A stretch of 64,000 nucleotides of DNA, from positions 62,001 to 126,000 of the forward strand of contig JAVBPY010000002.1 of assembly GCA_031549345.1 (NCBI GenBank). Direction: 5' to 3'. This stretch comes from CASFRF01 sp031549345 (GTDB lineage: Bacteria; Verrucomicrobiota; Lentisphaeria; Victivallales; Victivallaceae). Each line of letters starts with the position of its first letter. Position 1 is the stretch's first letter. Below the pieces are notes generated by a model. It saw nothing but the letters and a program-made list of their open reading frames with translations, ran no database searches and had not been told where the DNA came from. A program made the position numbers and the translations under genes. This document shows positions 42,630 to 51,823 of this stretch, in pieces.

Positions 42630-43495
42630 AGCGCAATCTCCGAATTGATGTTGTGAGCCCGTATTTCCAGTGCGCCGAGAGGTCGGCCGAGCCGATCGGC
42701 GACCACCGGGCATTTTACGCGTAAAAGATAAAAAATCGGACGGTCGTACTCGTCCAGCGACTCGTAGTTCCCCTGCCCTTTGCTGATGACTAAATCCGCG
42801 CCGCGCATCGCGGCGGCAAACTCCGGCGTACACGTGCGAAGAGAAACCCCCGGCATCCGGTCCCCGGTATCCACAACGCGAAATTTCTCCAACCCGGAGT
42901 GCATAAGCTCACGCCTGGAAATGTCGTTTAAAATCGCTCCGCCGCGTACACCTATAACGACTTTATCGGCAAAACGTTCCAGAAGGAGCCGGTCGAACAC
43001 CGCTTCGCCGCAATTGTCCAGCATGTAAAAAATCGACCGGGCGCGTTCCATTTCCCCCTCCAGGAGCCGGACGGAGGCTACATCCAGCGGAAGGTCGAAC
43101 ATCCCCCGGAGCATCGGTCCGGCGGCGGCAAGGTCAAAATCCGGCGTGGCGCCGAAATCGATGATGTTGCCGCCGATAACCAGCCGGAGCACATTGTCCA
43201 GGGAATTTCCGCGCCGCGCAAGCTCTTCGCGCAATTCCGGAAGCAGTGCAAGCGCAAGTTCGGTGGAGCGATCTTTTTCCGTAAGAAAAGGATCGTCCAC
43301 TCCCGTCAGGCCGCGCATGACGCGATGAAAATAACGGGCAAAGTCGGGGGGCGTAGTCGGCGCGTCGCGCTCCACAAGTGTGCGGAGGAAGTCGCGCATC
43401 AATCCATCCCGGGTTTCATCGTCCGGCATCGTTTCCGTCAACGTCTTGGTCAATTGGTTGACGATGCACTTATAACATTCAAGTGTGATCTTCAT
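42626..43495 (-). CDS. DUF89 / ARMT1-like damage-control phosphatase
   Basis: 289 residues of the DUF89 family, bacterial/archaeal subfamily with an N-terminal LECYKCIVNQ (CxxC). Metal-binding residues are seen in YMLDNCGEAVFD and LVISKGQGNYESL, the two family signatures. These enzymes hydrolyse damaged or over-phosphorylated sugar phosphates and nucleotides with Co or Ni. Start and stop each overlap a neighbour by 4 nt (recN upstream, plsC-like downstream), so it is translated in series with them. The physiological substrate cannot be told from sequence. Confidence 0.87.
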   Translation of the reverse strand: MKITLECYKCIVNQLTKTLTETMPDDETRDGLMRDFLRTLVERDAPTTPPDFARYFHRVMRGLTGVDDPFLTEKDRSTELALALLPELREELARRGNSLDNVLRLVIGGNIIDFGATPDFDLAAAGPMLRGMFDLPLDVASVRLLEGEMERARSIFYMLDNCGEAVFDRLLLERFADKVVIGVRGGAILNDISRRELMHSGLEKFRVVDTGDRMPGVSLRTCTPEFAAAMRGADLVISKGQGNYESLDEYDRPIFYLLRVKCPVVADRLGRPLGALEIRAHNINSEIAL

Positions 43496-45150
43496 TGCGC
43501 CGCCTCCGCCATTGCGCGGGCGTGCGCCAACGCGGCGGGGCCGCCGCCGAGCATCCGCGCAAGTTCATCCAGGTGCGACGCGCCGTCCAAAACCACCGCC
43601 TCCGATATCACCCGATGATCAACGGCGCGCTTGGACGCCAGAAAATGTTTTTCCCCCCGCGCGGCCACTTGCGCGAGGTGGGAAATGCAGAGAATCTGGC
43701 GGCGCTCCCCGAGGCGGCGGAGAAGCGCCCCCACCACATTGGCGGTTTCTCCGCCGATGTTCATGTCGATTTCATCAAAAACAACAACCGGGATGGAGTC
43801 TGCATCCGCCAGAACGGTTTTCAGCGCGAGCATCAGGCGGGAGAGTTCGCCGGAGCTGGCGATTTTGCGCAAGGGCTGCGGCGCTTCCCCGAGGTTGGCG
43901 GAAAAAAGAAGTTCCAGCTGTTCCGCTCCCGCCGCACCCGGTTCGGCCGGACTCCACTCCGCTTCCAACACCGCCTTGACAAAACCGAGCGAAGCGAGGA
44001 CATGCCGCGCTTCCGCGGTAAAGCTTTCCGCCGCGCTCCGCCGCTTTTCGGAAAGTACACGGCAAAGAGTACGGAGCTCTTGCTCCAACGCCGCTTCGCG
44101 CGCGGAAAACTCGGACAAACGGGCATCCCCCGCACGGTAATCGGCCAGGCGTTCCCTGGCCCGTTCCGCCGTCGCGAAAACCTGTTCCAGCGTGGGACCG
44201 TGGCGGCGTTTGAGGGAATGAAGGGCGCTCAAACGCGCCTCCAGTTCGGCAAACGCGCTTTCATCCAATTCCACCTTTCCGCCGATTTCGGCGATCCGGC
44301 CGGAAAGATCGTCCAAAGATTCCATAAGTAAATCGCAGGCCTCCACAAGCGCCCCTCCCCCCGTTTCATCCAGTTTCCGGAGGTTCTGCAACTCGCGGTA
44401 GGCGGCGGCCAATTGGTCGCGGATGGAGTTTTCCCCATCGGTCAAAAGCGTGGAAAGTCCATTGCTCAACGCAATGATTTCCTGCGCGTTGGCGGCGAGC
44501 GCATGGCGTGCCGAAAGGGTTTTGTCTTCATCGGGGAGTGGATCCACGCTCTCGATTTCCTGAAGAATACGCTCCAGATGCTCCGCCTCCACCTCCGAGG
44601 GACGCCCGGCGGCGAAACGCGCCTTCTCCTCCGAAAGCGCACTTCGGCGCGCACAGAGGGCCGCGCACTCGGCGCGGAGGTTCAGCGCGCCGGCATAACG
44701 GTCTAGCATCAACAATTGCTCTCCGCGCCGTGTCAGCGCGCCGTGTTCATCGGCGTTGTGAATGTCCACAATAAATTCGGCGATCCGGCGGATCAGCTGC
44801 GCCCCTACGGGGGTATCGTTCAAATAAAAACGGCTCGCATTTTCGGTTACGACACGCCGGATGCGCAGAATTCCTTCCGGCTCCATCTCAAGCCCGGCGG
44901 ACTCCAGAAGTGTTTCAACAGCAGGAAGCGCCGCGCCGGAAATTTTCACCCGTCCGGCAACTTCGCAACGCGCCGCGCCGGTGCGAATCACCCCTTTTTC
45001 CGCCCGTCCTCCGAAAAGGAGGGCCACCGCGCCGAGGAGCAGCGACTTTCCCGCCCCCGTTTCCCCCGTGATCACGTTAAAGCCCGGAGCGAATTCCATT
45101 TCGCTCCGTTCGATCAGCGCCAGATTCGCGATGTGGAGTTCCTGAAGCAT
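43492..45150 (-). CDS. recN: DNA repair protein RecN
   Basis: 552 residues, normal for RecN, an SMC-like ATPase acting early at double-strand breaks. Walker A is GETGAGKSLL near the N-terminus; the long central part is coiled coil rich in Ala, Glu and Arg; the C-terminal lobe shows the signature SSGELSRLMLALK and Walker B VVFDEIDMNIGG, followed by ILCISHLAQVAA. It lies 8 nt after the rdgC-like gene and overlaps DUF89 by ATGA. No SOS box was recognised, since it sits inside an operon. Confidence 0.96.
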   Translation of the reverse strand: MLQELHIANLALIERSEMEFAPGFNVITGETGAGKSLLLGAVALLFGGRAEKGVIRTGAARCEVAGRVKISGAALPAVETLLESAGLEMEPEGILRIRRVVTENASRFYLNDTPVGAQLIRRIAEFIVDIHNADEHGALTRRGEQLLMLDRYAGALNLRAECAALCARRSALSEEKARFAAGRPSEVEAEHLERILQEIESVDPLPDEDKTLSARHALAANAQEIIALSNGLSTLLTDGENSIRDQLAAAYRELQNLRKLDETGGGALVEACDLLMESLDDLSGRIAEIGGKVELDESAFAELEARLSALHSLKRRHGPTLEQVFATAERARERLADYRAGDARLSEFSAREAALEQELRTLCRVLSEKRRSAAESFTAEARHVLASLGFVKAVLEAEWSPAEPGAAGAEQLELLFSANLGEAPQPLRKIASSGELSRLMLALKTVLADADSIPVVVFDEIDMNIGGETANVVGALLRRLGERRQILCISHLAQVAARGEKHFLASKRAVDHRVISEAVVLDGASHLDELARMLGGGPAALAHARAMAEAAQ

Positions 45151-45158
45151 TCGGTACT

Positions 45159-46250
45159 TTAGAGTGCGTCGCGTCCGGAGGCCCAGTCGCGCATTTTCTT
45201 TTCGTGCGCCGGGTAATCGGGCGCAAGCATGGTTTCGCTAAATTTTCCGAAAAAACCTTCGATGGCCGATTTGAAGATAAGAAGACTCTCCATCCGCTCG
45301 GCGAAGCGCTCGTCGGCGTTCATCTCCTCCCCTTCCGGGAGTTTGAGCGAACCGAAGACGAAGCGGTCGGCATCCACCGTACACGTCCAGAATTCGTTGG
45401 CGCGCGTAATCGTGAGCTTCGCTTTCCGGAGTTTTTTACCGACGGCCAGCGCCGCCTTCGCTTCGGCGCTCCGCAAGGGCGCGTCGCCTCCTTTGATGGA
45501 GATTTCGCCGCCGCCGCGCGCTTCCGCGCCGCTGGCGAACGTCAGGGGGCCCTCGAGCATCAGATCGAAATCGCCGTAAGGGTCGAGTTTAAGTTTTTCC
45601 TCCCCTTCGCTGAAATACCAGAGCCAGGTGAGGAAATCGCGCCCGACCACGGGCTCGTCGTCGGCGTGATCGATCAAACTAAGCGCAGGGAAGGAGCTCT
45701 CCGCTGTTTTACAGAGCTTTTCGAGCAGAAAGCCCGGTCCCACCTGAATCGGATCGAGTTTCGTCGTCTGAAAAAACTGTTCGATGAAGAAATCGATCTG
45801 CGTTGCGGAAGAGGCCCCCACGTACACCATCTTCGCATTCGGATCAATCACCACCGGAATGGAAGTAAGCGAGGGAGTAGCCCGGAGCAGGAGCTTTTCC
45901 ATCGCGTCCTCTTTGATGGCCTTTTTCGCCTTGGAGGGGACAAAATCCATCTTATTGGCTTCCATGTACGCGAGTTCCTCGCGCTTGCACATTGCGTTCA
46001 GGAACGAGGAGGAAACCTTCCGTTCCGCTTTGCGAAGCTGGAGATAATAGCACCCGCCGAGCGAAGCGCTCGCTTCGTCGATCGACGTATCCAGCAAATG
46101 GCGGCCCGTCACCCAGCCGATCTGGGGTTCGTCGGTTACGCTGTCAATCGTCCCGGCCTTCTTCGCGGCGAAAAGGGCGATGAGATTTTCCGGGAGGTCG
46201 GCTTTCAATTCGAACACACCGACGGTAAATGATCCATTTTCAAACGGCAT
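45159..46250 (-). CDS. RdgC-like recombination-associated protein
   Basis: 363 residues. The overall pattern resembles RdgC, a ring-shaped DNA-binding protein that limits RecA: an N-terminal ELKADLPENL segment, GWVTGRHLLD, then the region rich in Lys/Arg with LRKAERKVSSSFLNAMCKREE and KKAIKEDAMEKLLLRATPSL, followed by an IPVVIDPNAKMVYVGASS strand pair and a C-terminal beta domain. The match is by pattern, not by a single strong motif, so a different function is possible. Its place next to recN supports a recombination role. It overlaps the lplT-like gene by 11 nt. Confidence 0.6.
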   Translation of the reverse strand: MPFENGSFTVGVFELKADLPENLIALFAAKKAGTIDSVTDEPQIGWVTGRHLLDTSIDEASASLGGCYYLQLRKAERKVSSSFLNAMCKREELAYMEANKMDFVPSKAKKAIKEDAMEKLLLRATPSLTSIPVVIDPNAKMVYVGASSATQIDFFIEQFFQTTKLDPIQVGPGFLLEKLCKTAESSFPALSLIDHADDEPVVGRDFLTWLWYFSEGEEKLKLDPYGDFDLMLEGPLTFASGAEARGGGEISIKGGDAPLRSAEAKAALAVGKKLRKAKLTITRANEFWTCTVDADRFVFGSLKLPEGEEMNADERFAERMESLLIFKSAIEGFFGKFSETMLAPDYPAHEKKMRDWASGRDAL

Positions 46251-47526
46251 AGGACTCCTTATCTATTTTTCGATAAAACCATGAATACACTGTCATCATA
46301 AGCGTAACGCCGAACATGCCCAGCAGCATCGCCGCGGGCGTAAGTCCGCAATACGCCACCAACCCCGCGGCGGCGATCGAGCCGCCCGCCATGCAAAAAG
46401 CGTTCACCAGATTGTTCCCGGCGATCACCCGCGCCGTTTCTCCGGGGCGCGCCCGGTGCTGCATCAACGATTGCAGCGGAACCGAGTACAAGCCTCCGCC
46501 GATGGCGACAAGGAGCATATCGATCATCACGCGCCAAAAAAGAAACGTCCCCACCAACGAATACAAAGAAATATCCCCGGCGTTGGCGGCGGCGCCCGCG
46601 CTGCCGAGAAGCCACCACAAGTCAAACGTAAACACCGCCATCATCAGTCCGCCGATCCAGGAGAAGCGGCAGGAAATCTCCCCGCGCAGAAGGCGGCTGC
46701 ACAAAAACGACCCCGCGCCGACACCGATGGAAAACAACGTCAGCCCCACCGTGAACACCTGACTGTTTCCCGGCCAGAATGTTCCGCAAATTGCCAGAAG
46801 CTGCGAAACATACAGTGCGCCGACCATCCAGAAAAGCGACACGGCAAGGACCGTGAACCGGATTACAGGCTGACTCCAGACAAGCCAGAGGAGATGCCCG
46901 TTTTCGGCAAAGTAATTTCTTCGTTTCGCCTCGATCCGATACGGCGGAGCAGAAGGAATTCCGCAGCTTCCGGCAAAACCGACAAGAGAAAAGGCACAGA
47001 GAACACTCCCCGCCAACAACGGCCCCGAAGATTCGTGCTTAATCAAAACACTCCCCGCGACCATTCCGACGAGGATGGCAAGATACGTCCCCCCTTCGAT
47101 CCACGCGTTTCCGTCCACAAGTTCACGCTCTTTAAGGTGTTGCGGCAAAAGCGAATATTTCGCCGGGCCGAAAAACGCCGACTGCATCCCCATAAGGAAC
47201 AGCAATGCAAACAAAACGTTCACCCATTGGAACACGAACGCCGGAAACGCGAACGCCATCAGCACAATTTCCCACAGCTTGACATACCGGCAATAAATCG
47301 CTTTGTCGAACCGGTCCGCGAGTCTCCCGGCAATGCCGGAGAACAAAAAATAGGGAAGAATGAACAACCCCATCGCCAGATTCGTCAGCGCGTTCGCCTT
47401 CTCCGACGGGTAGCCGAGCAGGAACGAAACCATCACCAGCAGCGCGGTCTTCATGCAATTGTCGTTGAACGCCCCGAAAAACTGGGTTACGAACAACGGC
47501 CCGAATTCCCGACGGAAGAGCAGCAT
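46240..47526 (-). CDS. LplT-like MFS transporter (lysophospholipid transporter family)
   Basis: 428 residues, about twelve transmembrane helices. The N-terminus FVTQFFGAFNDNCMKTALLVM closely follows the LplT/Aas transporter signature (TQFxGAFNDN), and FGPAKYSLLPQHL is the second family mark. LplT flips lysophospholipids inward for re-acylation. In many bacteria it is fused to a PlsC-type acyltransferase; here a PlsC-like gene closes the same operon, which fits a split form. It lies 3 nt after purQ. Confidence 0.85.
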   Translation of the reverse strand: MLLFRREFGPLFVTQFFGAFNDNCMKTALLVMVSFLLGYPSEKANALTNLAMGLFILPYFLFSGIAGRLADRFDKAIYCRYVKLWEIVLMAFAFPAFVFQWVNVLFALLFLMGMQSAFFGPAKYSLLPQHLKERELVDGNAWIEGGTYLAILVGMVAGSVLIKHESSGPLLAGSVLCAFSLVGFAGSCGIPSAPPYRIEAKRRNYFAENGHLLWLVWSQPVIRFTVLAVSLFWMVGALYVSQLLAICGTFWPGNSQVFTVGLTLFSIGVGAGSFLCSRLLRGEISCRFSWIGGLMMAVFTFDLWWLLGSAGAAANAGDISLYSLVGTFLFWRVMIDMLLVAIGGGLYSVPLQSLMQHRARPGETARVIAGNNLVNAFCMAGGSIAAAGLVAYCGLTPAAMLLGMFGVTLMMTVYSWFYRKIDKESYAV

Positions 47527-47529
47527 TTT

Positions 47530-48336
47530 TCAGAACGTTTTGGCCAGATAATCCACGGCGTTCCGGAAAAACACAACCCCGTCCCCCTCCGCCGGAAGCG
47601 GCGCAAGCTGTTTCACCCGCGTCCAATCCGGCGCATTGTAGGGGGAAAGGAACGCTTCCGGGTGCGGCATCAGGCCGAAAACACGCCCCGTTTCGTCGCA
47701 GATTCCGGCGATGGAGTTCAACGAACCGTTCGGGTTGGCCGGAAATTCCGTGGCCAACGAACCGTCGTCGTTGCAATAACGAAGCGCGACAAGGTTCTTC
47801 GCCTCCAGCGCCGCCATCGTCGCCGGATCAGCAACGAATTTGCCTTCGCCGTGCCGCAGCGGCAAACGGACCTGCCCGATGTTACGCGTAAATACGCACG
47901 GGGACGCCGCGTTGGCCACAAGTCGGCACCAATCGTCGCGGAAAACACCGGAATCGTTGTGCGCCAACGCAACCTGCTGCTGGAAATACGCACCGTTCAG
48001 TGCGGGCACCATGCCCAGGCGGGTCAGCGTCTGGAATCCGTTGCAAATGCCGAGGACGAGTTTGCCGTCGGCGATGAATTTTTCGAGTTGGTCGCGCAAT
48101 TTGAACATCACACGATTTGCAAAAACCGTCCCGGAACCGAGGTGGTCGCCGAAGGAGAATCCGCCGATGAATACCAGGAAATGAAATTCCTCCAGGCGGT
48201 GCGCCCCCGCGATCAGATCATTCAAATGCACTTGGACCGGCGTCGCGCCGACAAGCGAAACCGCCGCGGCGGTTTCTTTTTCGCAGTTCAGGCCGAACCC
48301 TGTGATGATAAGCGTCTTGATTGCTTTCTTTTCCAT
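47530..48336 (-). CDS. purQ: Phosphoribosylformylglycinamidine synthase, glutaminase subunit
   Basis: 268 residues, a class I glutamine amidotransferase supplying ammonia to PurL in step four of purine synthesis. Nucleophile Cys lies in LGICNGFQTL; the His-Glu pair lies in MPHPEAF. FIGGFSFGDHLGSG is the PurQ-specific loop. It is longer than the ~225-residue Bacillus form, resembling the larger PurQ type. purL and purS are not in the window. It follows argJ with a 13-nt gap. Confidence 0.93.
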   Translation of the reverse strand: MEKKAIKTLIITGFGLNCEKETAAAVSLVGATPVQVHLNDLIAGAHRLEEFHFLVFIGGFSFGDHLGSGTVFANRVMFKLRDQLEKFIADGKLVLGICNGFQTLTRLGMVPALNGAYFQQQVALAHNDSGVFRDDWCRLVANAASPCVFTRNIGQVRLPLRHGEGKFVADPATMAALEAKNLVALRYCNDDGSLATEFPANPNGSLNSIAGICDETGRVFGLMPHPEAFLSPYNAPDWTRVKQLAPLPAEGDGVVFFRNAVDYLAKTF

Positions 48337-48349
48337 AAAAAACGATTCC

Positions 48350-49573
48350 TCAGGTATGATAGTCCGCGTTGATTTTCACGTATTCGTAGGAGATGTCGTT
48401 GGTCCAGACCCAATAATCGGCGGAGCCGTCGTTCAAATTCACCCGCACGGTAAACTCTTTTTGGGCGACAATGCCGGAGAGGGCCGATTCCGGCGTCCCC
48501 GCGTCCCCGCCGTTGCGCACAACCGGCATATCGTCGTAATAAATGTCGCATGTATCCGGGTTGAACTCCGCGCCGGAGTAACCGAGCGCCGCCACAACGC
48601 GCCCCCAGTTCGGATCGCCCCCGAACCAGGCGGTTTTGCAAAGGAGCGAATTGGCCACAGCCTCGGCGCAAAGCCGCGCGTCGCGCTCTGTGCGCGCATT
48701 TTCGATGCGGAGGGTTACAAATTTGGTAACCCCCTCGCCATCCAGGACCATCCGGCGCGCCAGATGCCGCATGAGAGCGAGGAGCGCCTCCTGGAACATC
48801 GCCGCTTCCGGAGAAGCGGAGCAAATTTCCACACCGGATTCGCCATTGGCCAGGAGGAGCACCGTATCGTTGGTGCTCATATCGCCGTCGACGGTGATGC
48901 GGTTGAAGGACTCTCCGGCGTTGGCGTTGAGCATGGATTGCAAAAGTGCGTTGTCGAGTTTCGCGTCGGTGGTGATCGTGCAAAGCATGGTGGCGTGCGG
49001 CGCCTTCAAATCCGGGTCGATCATCCCCGCACCCTTGGTCATCGCGCCGATGGCGACGCTTTTTCCGCCGATGTTCAGGCGGACGGCGGCGTGCTTCGGC
49101 ACCGTGTCGGTGGTCATAATCGCCCGCGCCGCATCGGCGCCGCCGTCGCAAGATAGGGCCGCCGCGCCGAGGCGGACACCCTTTTCAATCAACCCCATCG
49201 AAAGCTGCACCCCGATCCGCCCCGTTGAACAGACAAGGACGCCCGCGGGATCGACGCCGAGTTCCGCGCCCGCGATCTCGCAGGAGCGCTCGGCGTTCTT
49301 CAGCCCCGCCGCGCCGGTACAGGCGTTGGCGTTCCCGCTGTTGATGACGACCGCGCGCGCAAAGGGGACGGACAAAACTTTTTTCCTGTCCAGCAGCACG
49401 GGAGCCGCGGCAAAGGTGCAGCGGGTAAAAACACCGGCAAAGTTGGCCGGCTTGTCGGAAACGACCATCGCGAAATCAAGCGCCCCCGATTTCTTGAATC
49501 CGGCGACAATGCCGGACGCGCGGAACCCGCGCGGCGTGGTAACCGAACCGAGTTCATCCAGTTCAAAACTCAT
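48350..49573 (-). CDS. argJ: Glutamate N-acetyltransferase / amino-acid acetyltransferase
   Basis: 407 residues. ArgJ recycles the acetyl group from N-acetylornithine to glutamate in arginine synthesis. The precursor is self-cleaved before a Thr nucleophile; here KGAGMIDPDLKAPHATMLC contains the cleavage site at Ala-Thr, with a short KAPH insertion relative to the common spacing. VVINSGNANACTG is the oxyanion-hole region. The start overlaps the end of queF by 11 nt. No other arg gene is in view. Confidence 0.95.
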   Translation of the reverse strand: MSFELDELGSVTTPRGFRASGIVAGFKKSGALDFAMVVSDKPANFAGVFTRCTFAAAPVLLDRKKVLSVPFARAVVINSGNANACTGAAGLKNAERSCEIAGAELGVDPAGVLVCSTGRIGVQLSMGLIEKGVRLGAAALSCDGGADAARAIMTTDTVPKHAAVRLNIGGKSVAIGAMTKGAGMIDPDLKAPHATMLCTITTDAKLDNALLQSMLNANAGESFNRITVDGDMSTNDTVLLLANGESGVEICSASPEAAMFQEALLALMRHLARRMVLDGEGVTKFVTLRIENARTERDARLCAEAVANSLLCKTAWFGGDPNWGRVVAALGYSGAEFNPDTCDIYYDDMPVVRNGGDAGTPESALSGIVAQKEFTVRVNLNDGSADYWVWTNDISYEYVKINADYHT

Positions 49574-49994
49574 CGACTTCTCCTTGATAAACAGCTTTTA
49601 CATTGATCGCGATTCCGCCGCGCGGCCGGAAACGCCCGACCACCACGGCGCGGCGGGGGGCGCACGCCTTGACCACCGCGTCGAGAATGGTATTGACCGA
49701 TTCCTCGTGGAAGGTGTTGGCGTTGCGGAAGGAATACAAATAAAGTTTTAGCGATTTGCTTTCGATGCACAAGTCGCCCGGAACATACCGCAGTATGATG
49801 TGCCCGAAATCGGGCTGGTTGGTTACCGGACAGAGCGAGGTGTATTCCGGACAGTCGAATTCGATCACATAGTCGCGTTCCGCGTGGAGGTTGCGGAAGG
49901 TTTCCAGTTTCGCCGCGTCCGGCGATGCCGGGTATTTTTGTTCCGACGCTTTCAGGAGCGTCAGGTCCGCGAAGCGTTCGCGCGAGTCGTTCAT
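49563..49994 (-). CDS. queF: NADPH-dependent preQ0 reductase
   Basis: 143 residues, the short (unimodal) QueF. It reduces 7-cyano-7-deazaguanine to preQ1 for queuosine in tRNA. The catalytic Cys lies in YTSLCPVTNQPDF, the substrate and NADPH motif in ESKSLKLYLYSFRN, and the conserved His-Glu in FHEESVN; RPRGGIAI ends the domain. I choose the ATG at 49994 for its spacing from GAGAGGA; ATGs at 50003 and 50024 are alternatives. It is the first gene of the eight-gene operon. No other que gene is near. Confidence 0.93.
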   Translation of the reverse strand: MNDSRERFADLTLLKASEQKYPASPDAAKLETFRNLHAERDYVIEFDCPEYTSLCPVTNQPDFGHIILRYVPGDLCIESKSLKLYLYSFRNANTFHEESVNTILDAVVKACAPRRAVVVGRFRPRGGIAINVKAVYQGEVDEF

Positions 49995-50185
49995 CACTGC
50001 CATTTCCTCTCTATTTACAAACATACGATACGTCTTTTCTTTAAAATAGCATCTTTTTCTACTTTTTTCGCCATATTTCCGGAGAAAAGAGCTTTTTTTT
50101 CTTGAATTTTCCCAATGCAAAATTATATTCCTTAAAACGAAGCTGTGATTGTCTATTTTTAACCCGGAAAATTCGAGGTATCGGG

Positions 50186-50608
50186 ATGAAATCTGGAAAG
50201 AAATTTCTGTTGGCGGTTCTCTTGCTTGTCGCAACTTTTGGCGCTTTTGAGAGCGCCGCGTCGGAATGGCCCATGGCCCCGGTCGAAAAACTCGGCCGCG
50301 GCATCGCCAACGTCGCCTTCGGGCCGCTGGAAATTTTAATGAAGCCTTACGACGTGAACAACGATCAGGGCGCGATTCCCGCCTTGACCTTCGGCGTCCT
50401 CAAAGGGGTTTGTTACGTTGTCGCCCGTGAAATTGTCGGCGTCATCGACATCGTAACGTTCCTGGTTCCGCTGCCAGGCTGCCCGGACGACGCGTTGGAT
50501 TCCGGTTGGGGCTACGGTCCGATCATGCGTCCGGCGTGGGTGGTGGATGTGGACCACAACGCGTACAACTTCTTCTACAACGAAAACACTGTGATCGAAC
50601 CGCGCTGA
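50186..50608 (+). CDS. Exosortase-system-associated protein, TIGR04073 type
   Basis: 140 residues with a signal peptide (residues 1-27, KKFLLAVLLLVATFGAFESAAS). The mature part follows the TIGR04073 pattern: KLGRGIANVAFGPLEI, a GVLKGVCYVVAREIVGVIDIVTFLVPLPG segment, and a C-terminal aromatic tail. Such proteins are frequent in exosortase/PEP-CTERM organisms of the PVC group; their job is unknown and no exosortase is nearby. GAGGT lies 6 nt before the ATG at 50186, so I reject the longer frame from 50102. It is closed by a strong terminator. Confidence 0.78.
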   Translation: MKSGKKFLLAVLLLVATFGAFESAASEWPMAPVEKLGRGIANVAFGPLEILMKPYDVNNDQGAIPALTFGVLKGVCYVVAREIVGVIDIVTFLVPLPGCPDDALDSGWGYGPIMRPAWVVDVDHNAYNFFYNENTVIEPR

Positions 50609-50640
50609 GCGGGCGTTCGATTTTTGCATACGTCCTTGAT

Positions 50641-50673
50641 ACCCGCCGCCGATACGCGGCGGGTGTTTTATTT
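50641..50673 (+). terminator. Terminator of the TIGR04073 gene
   Basis: Perfect ACCCGCCGC/GCGGCGGGT stem with a 6-nt loop, then GTTTTATTT. Confidence 0.85.
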
Positions 50674-50700
50674 ACTAAAGTTGAGATTAGGGTTTCATTC

Positions 50701-51801
50701 ATGAGCTTTTCCTGCGGTTTCGTCGGTCTTCCGAATGTCGGGAAGTCCACCTTGTTCAATGCGCTCTGCAAAGGCGGCGCGGAAGCGGCCAATTTTCCCT
50801 TCTGCACCATCGAGCCGAATACCGGCATCGTACCGGTTCCGGATGAGCGGCTGCGCGTCCTCGCGGACCTGGAGCATTCGGGAAAAATCATCCCGTCCTC
50901 CCTGAAATTCATCGACATCGCGGGCCTTGTCAAAGGGGCCAGCCAGGGACAGGGATTGGGGAATCAATTCCTCGGCCATATCCGCAGCGTCGACGCGATC
51001 GTCCACGTGGTGCGCGTCTTTGAAGACGCCGACGTGGTGCATGTGGAAGGCAAGCTCGACCCTGTGGCCGATTTGGAGGTTATCCTCACCGAGTTGATGC
51101 TCGCGGACCTGGATTTGCTGGAACGCCGCCGCGACCGCGCGTCCAAACTCGCGCGCGGCAACGACCCGGATGCGAAGTTGGAGTTTGAAACCGTCCGCGA
51201 CCTCGCCGCCCAGCTTGGCGAAGGGAAAATTCCGGAGTACAATCAAAACGACGCCAAGGTTGCCGCGCTTGTAAAAAGCCTCGGCCTCCTGACGCTCATG
51301 CCCGCGTTCGTGTGCGCAAACACCGACGAAAAAACCTATCGCGACTTCGCCACCCATCCCGCCGCGCAGGCCCTTGCCAAGTACGCGGCGGAACGGAATT
51401 TGGAAGTCATCCCCGTCTGCGCCAAACTGGAAGAAGAACTTTCCCAGCTCGACCCGGACGAAGCCAAACTCTTCATGGACGAACTCGGCATTTCCGAAAC
51501 CGGCCTGAACCATGTGATCCGCACCGGATACCGCCTCCTGAACTACATTACGTTCTTCACCGTCGGCCCCATGGAAGCGCACGCCTGGACGGTGCAGCGC
51601 GGAACGGCCGCGCCGCAGGCGGCGGGGAAAATCCATACCGATCTTTGCCGCGGCTTCATCCGCATGGAAACGGTGTCATACAAAGACATGGTCGATTGCG
51701 GCGGCTGGAACAAAGCCAAAGAGGCGGGCAAGCTCCGCATCGAAGGCAAGGAATACATCATGCAGGACGGGGATATGATCCACGTCCGTTTCTCCGTTTA
51801 A
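50701..51801 (+). CDS. ychF: Redox-regulated ATPase YchF
   Basis: 366 residues, normal length. YchF is an Obg-like P-loop protein that prefers ATP to GTP and binds ribosomes. G1 is GLPNVGKSTLF, G3 is DIAGLVKGA, and the C-terminal TGS domain (residues ~280-366) ends in YIMQDGDMIHVRF. The ATG at 50701 gives the expected N-terminus; the longer frame runs through the upstream terminator. The ribosome site (AGGG) is weak. An M42 peptidase follows after 22 nt, probably co-transcribed. Confidence 0.96.
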   Translation: MSFSCGFVGLPNVGKSTLFNALCKGGAEAANFPFCTIEPNTGIVPVPDERLRVLADLEHSGKIIPSSLKFIDIAGLVKGASQGQGLGNQFLGHIRSVDAIVHVVRVFEDADVVHVEGKLDPVADLEVILTELMLADLDLLERRRDRASKLARGNDPDAKLEFETVRDLAAQLGEGKIPEYNQNDAKVAALVKSLGLLTLMPAFVCANTDEKTYRDFATHPAAQALAKYAAERNLEVIPVCAKLEEELSQLDPDEAKLFMDELGISETGLNHVIRTGYRLLNYITFFTVGPMEAHAWTVQRGTAAPQAAGKIHTDLCRGFIRMETVSYKDMVDCGGWNKAKEAGKLRIEGKEYIMQDGDMIHVRFSV

Positions 51802-51823
51802 TCTTTATCTTGAGGGTGTTATC

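Noticed and set aside
46456..48372. A 638-codon plus-strand open frame
   Set aside because: It lies opposite the lplT-like and purQ genes and is rich in His, Arg and Gln as expected for a shadow frame.
50506..50700. Extension of ychF
   Set aside because: It runs through the TIGR04073 gene end and its terminator.
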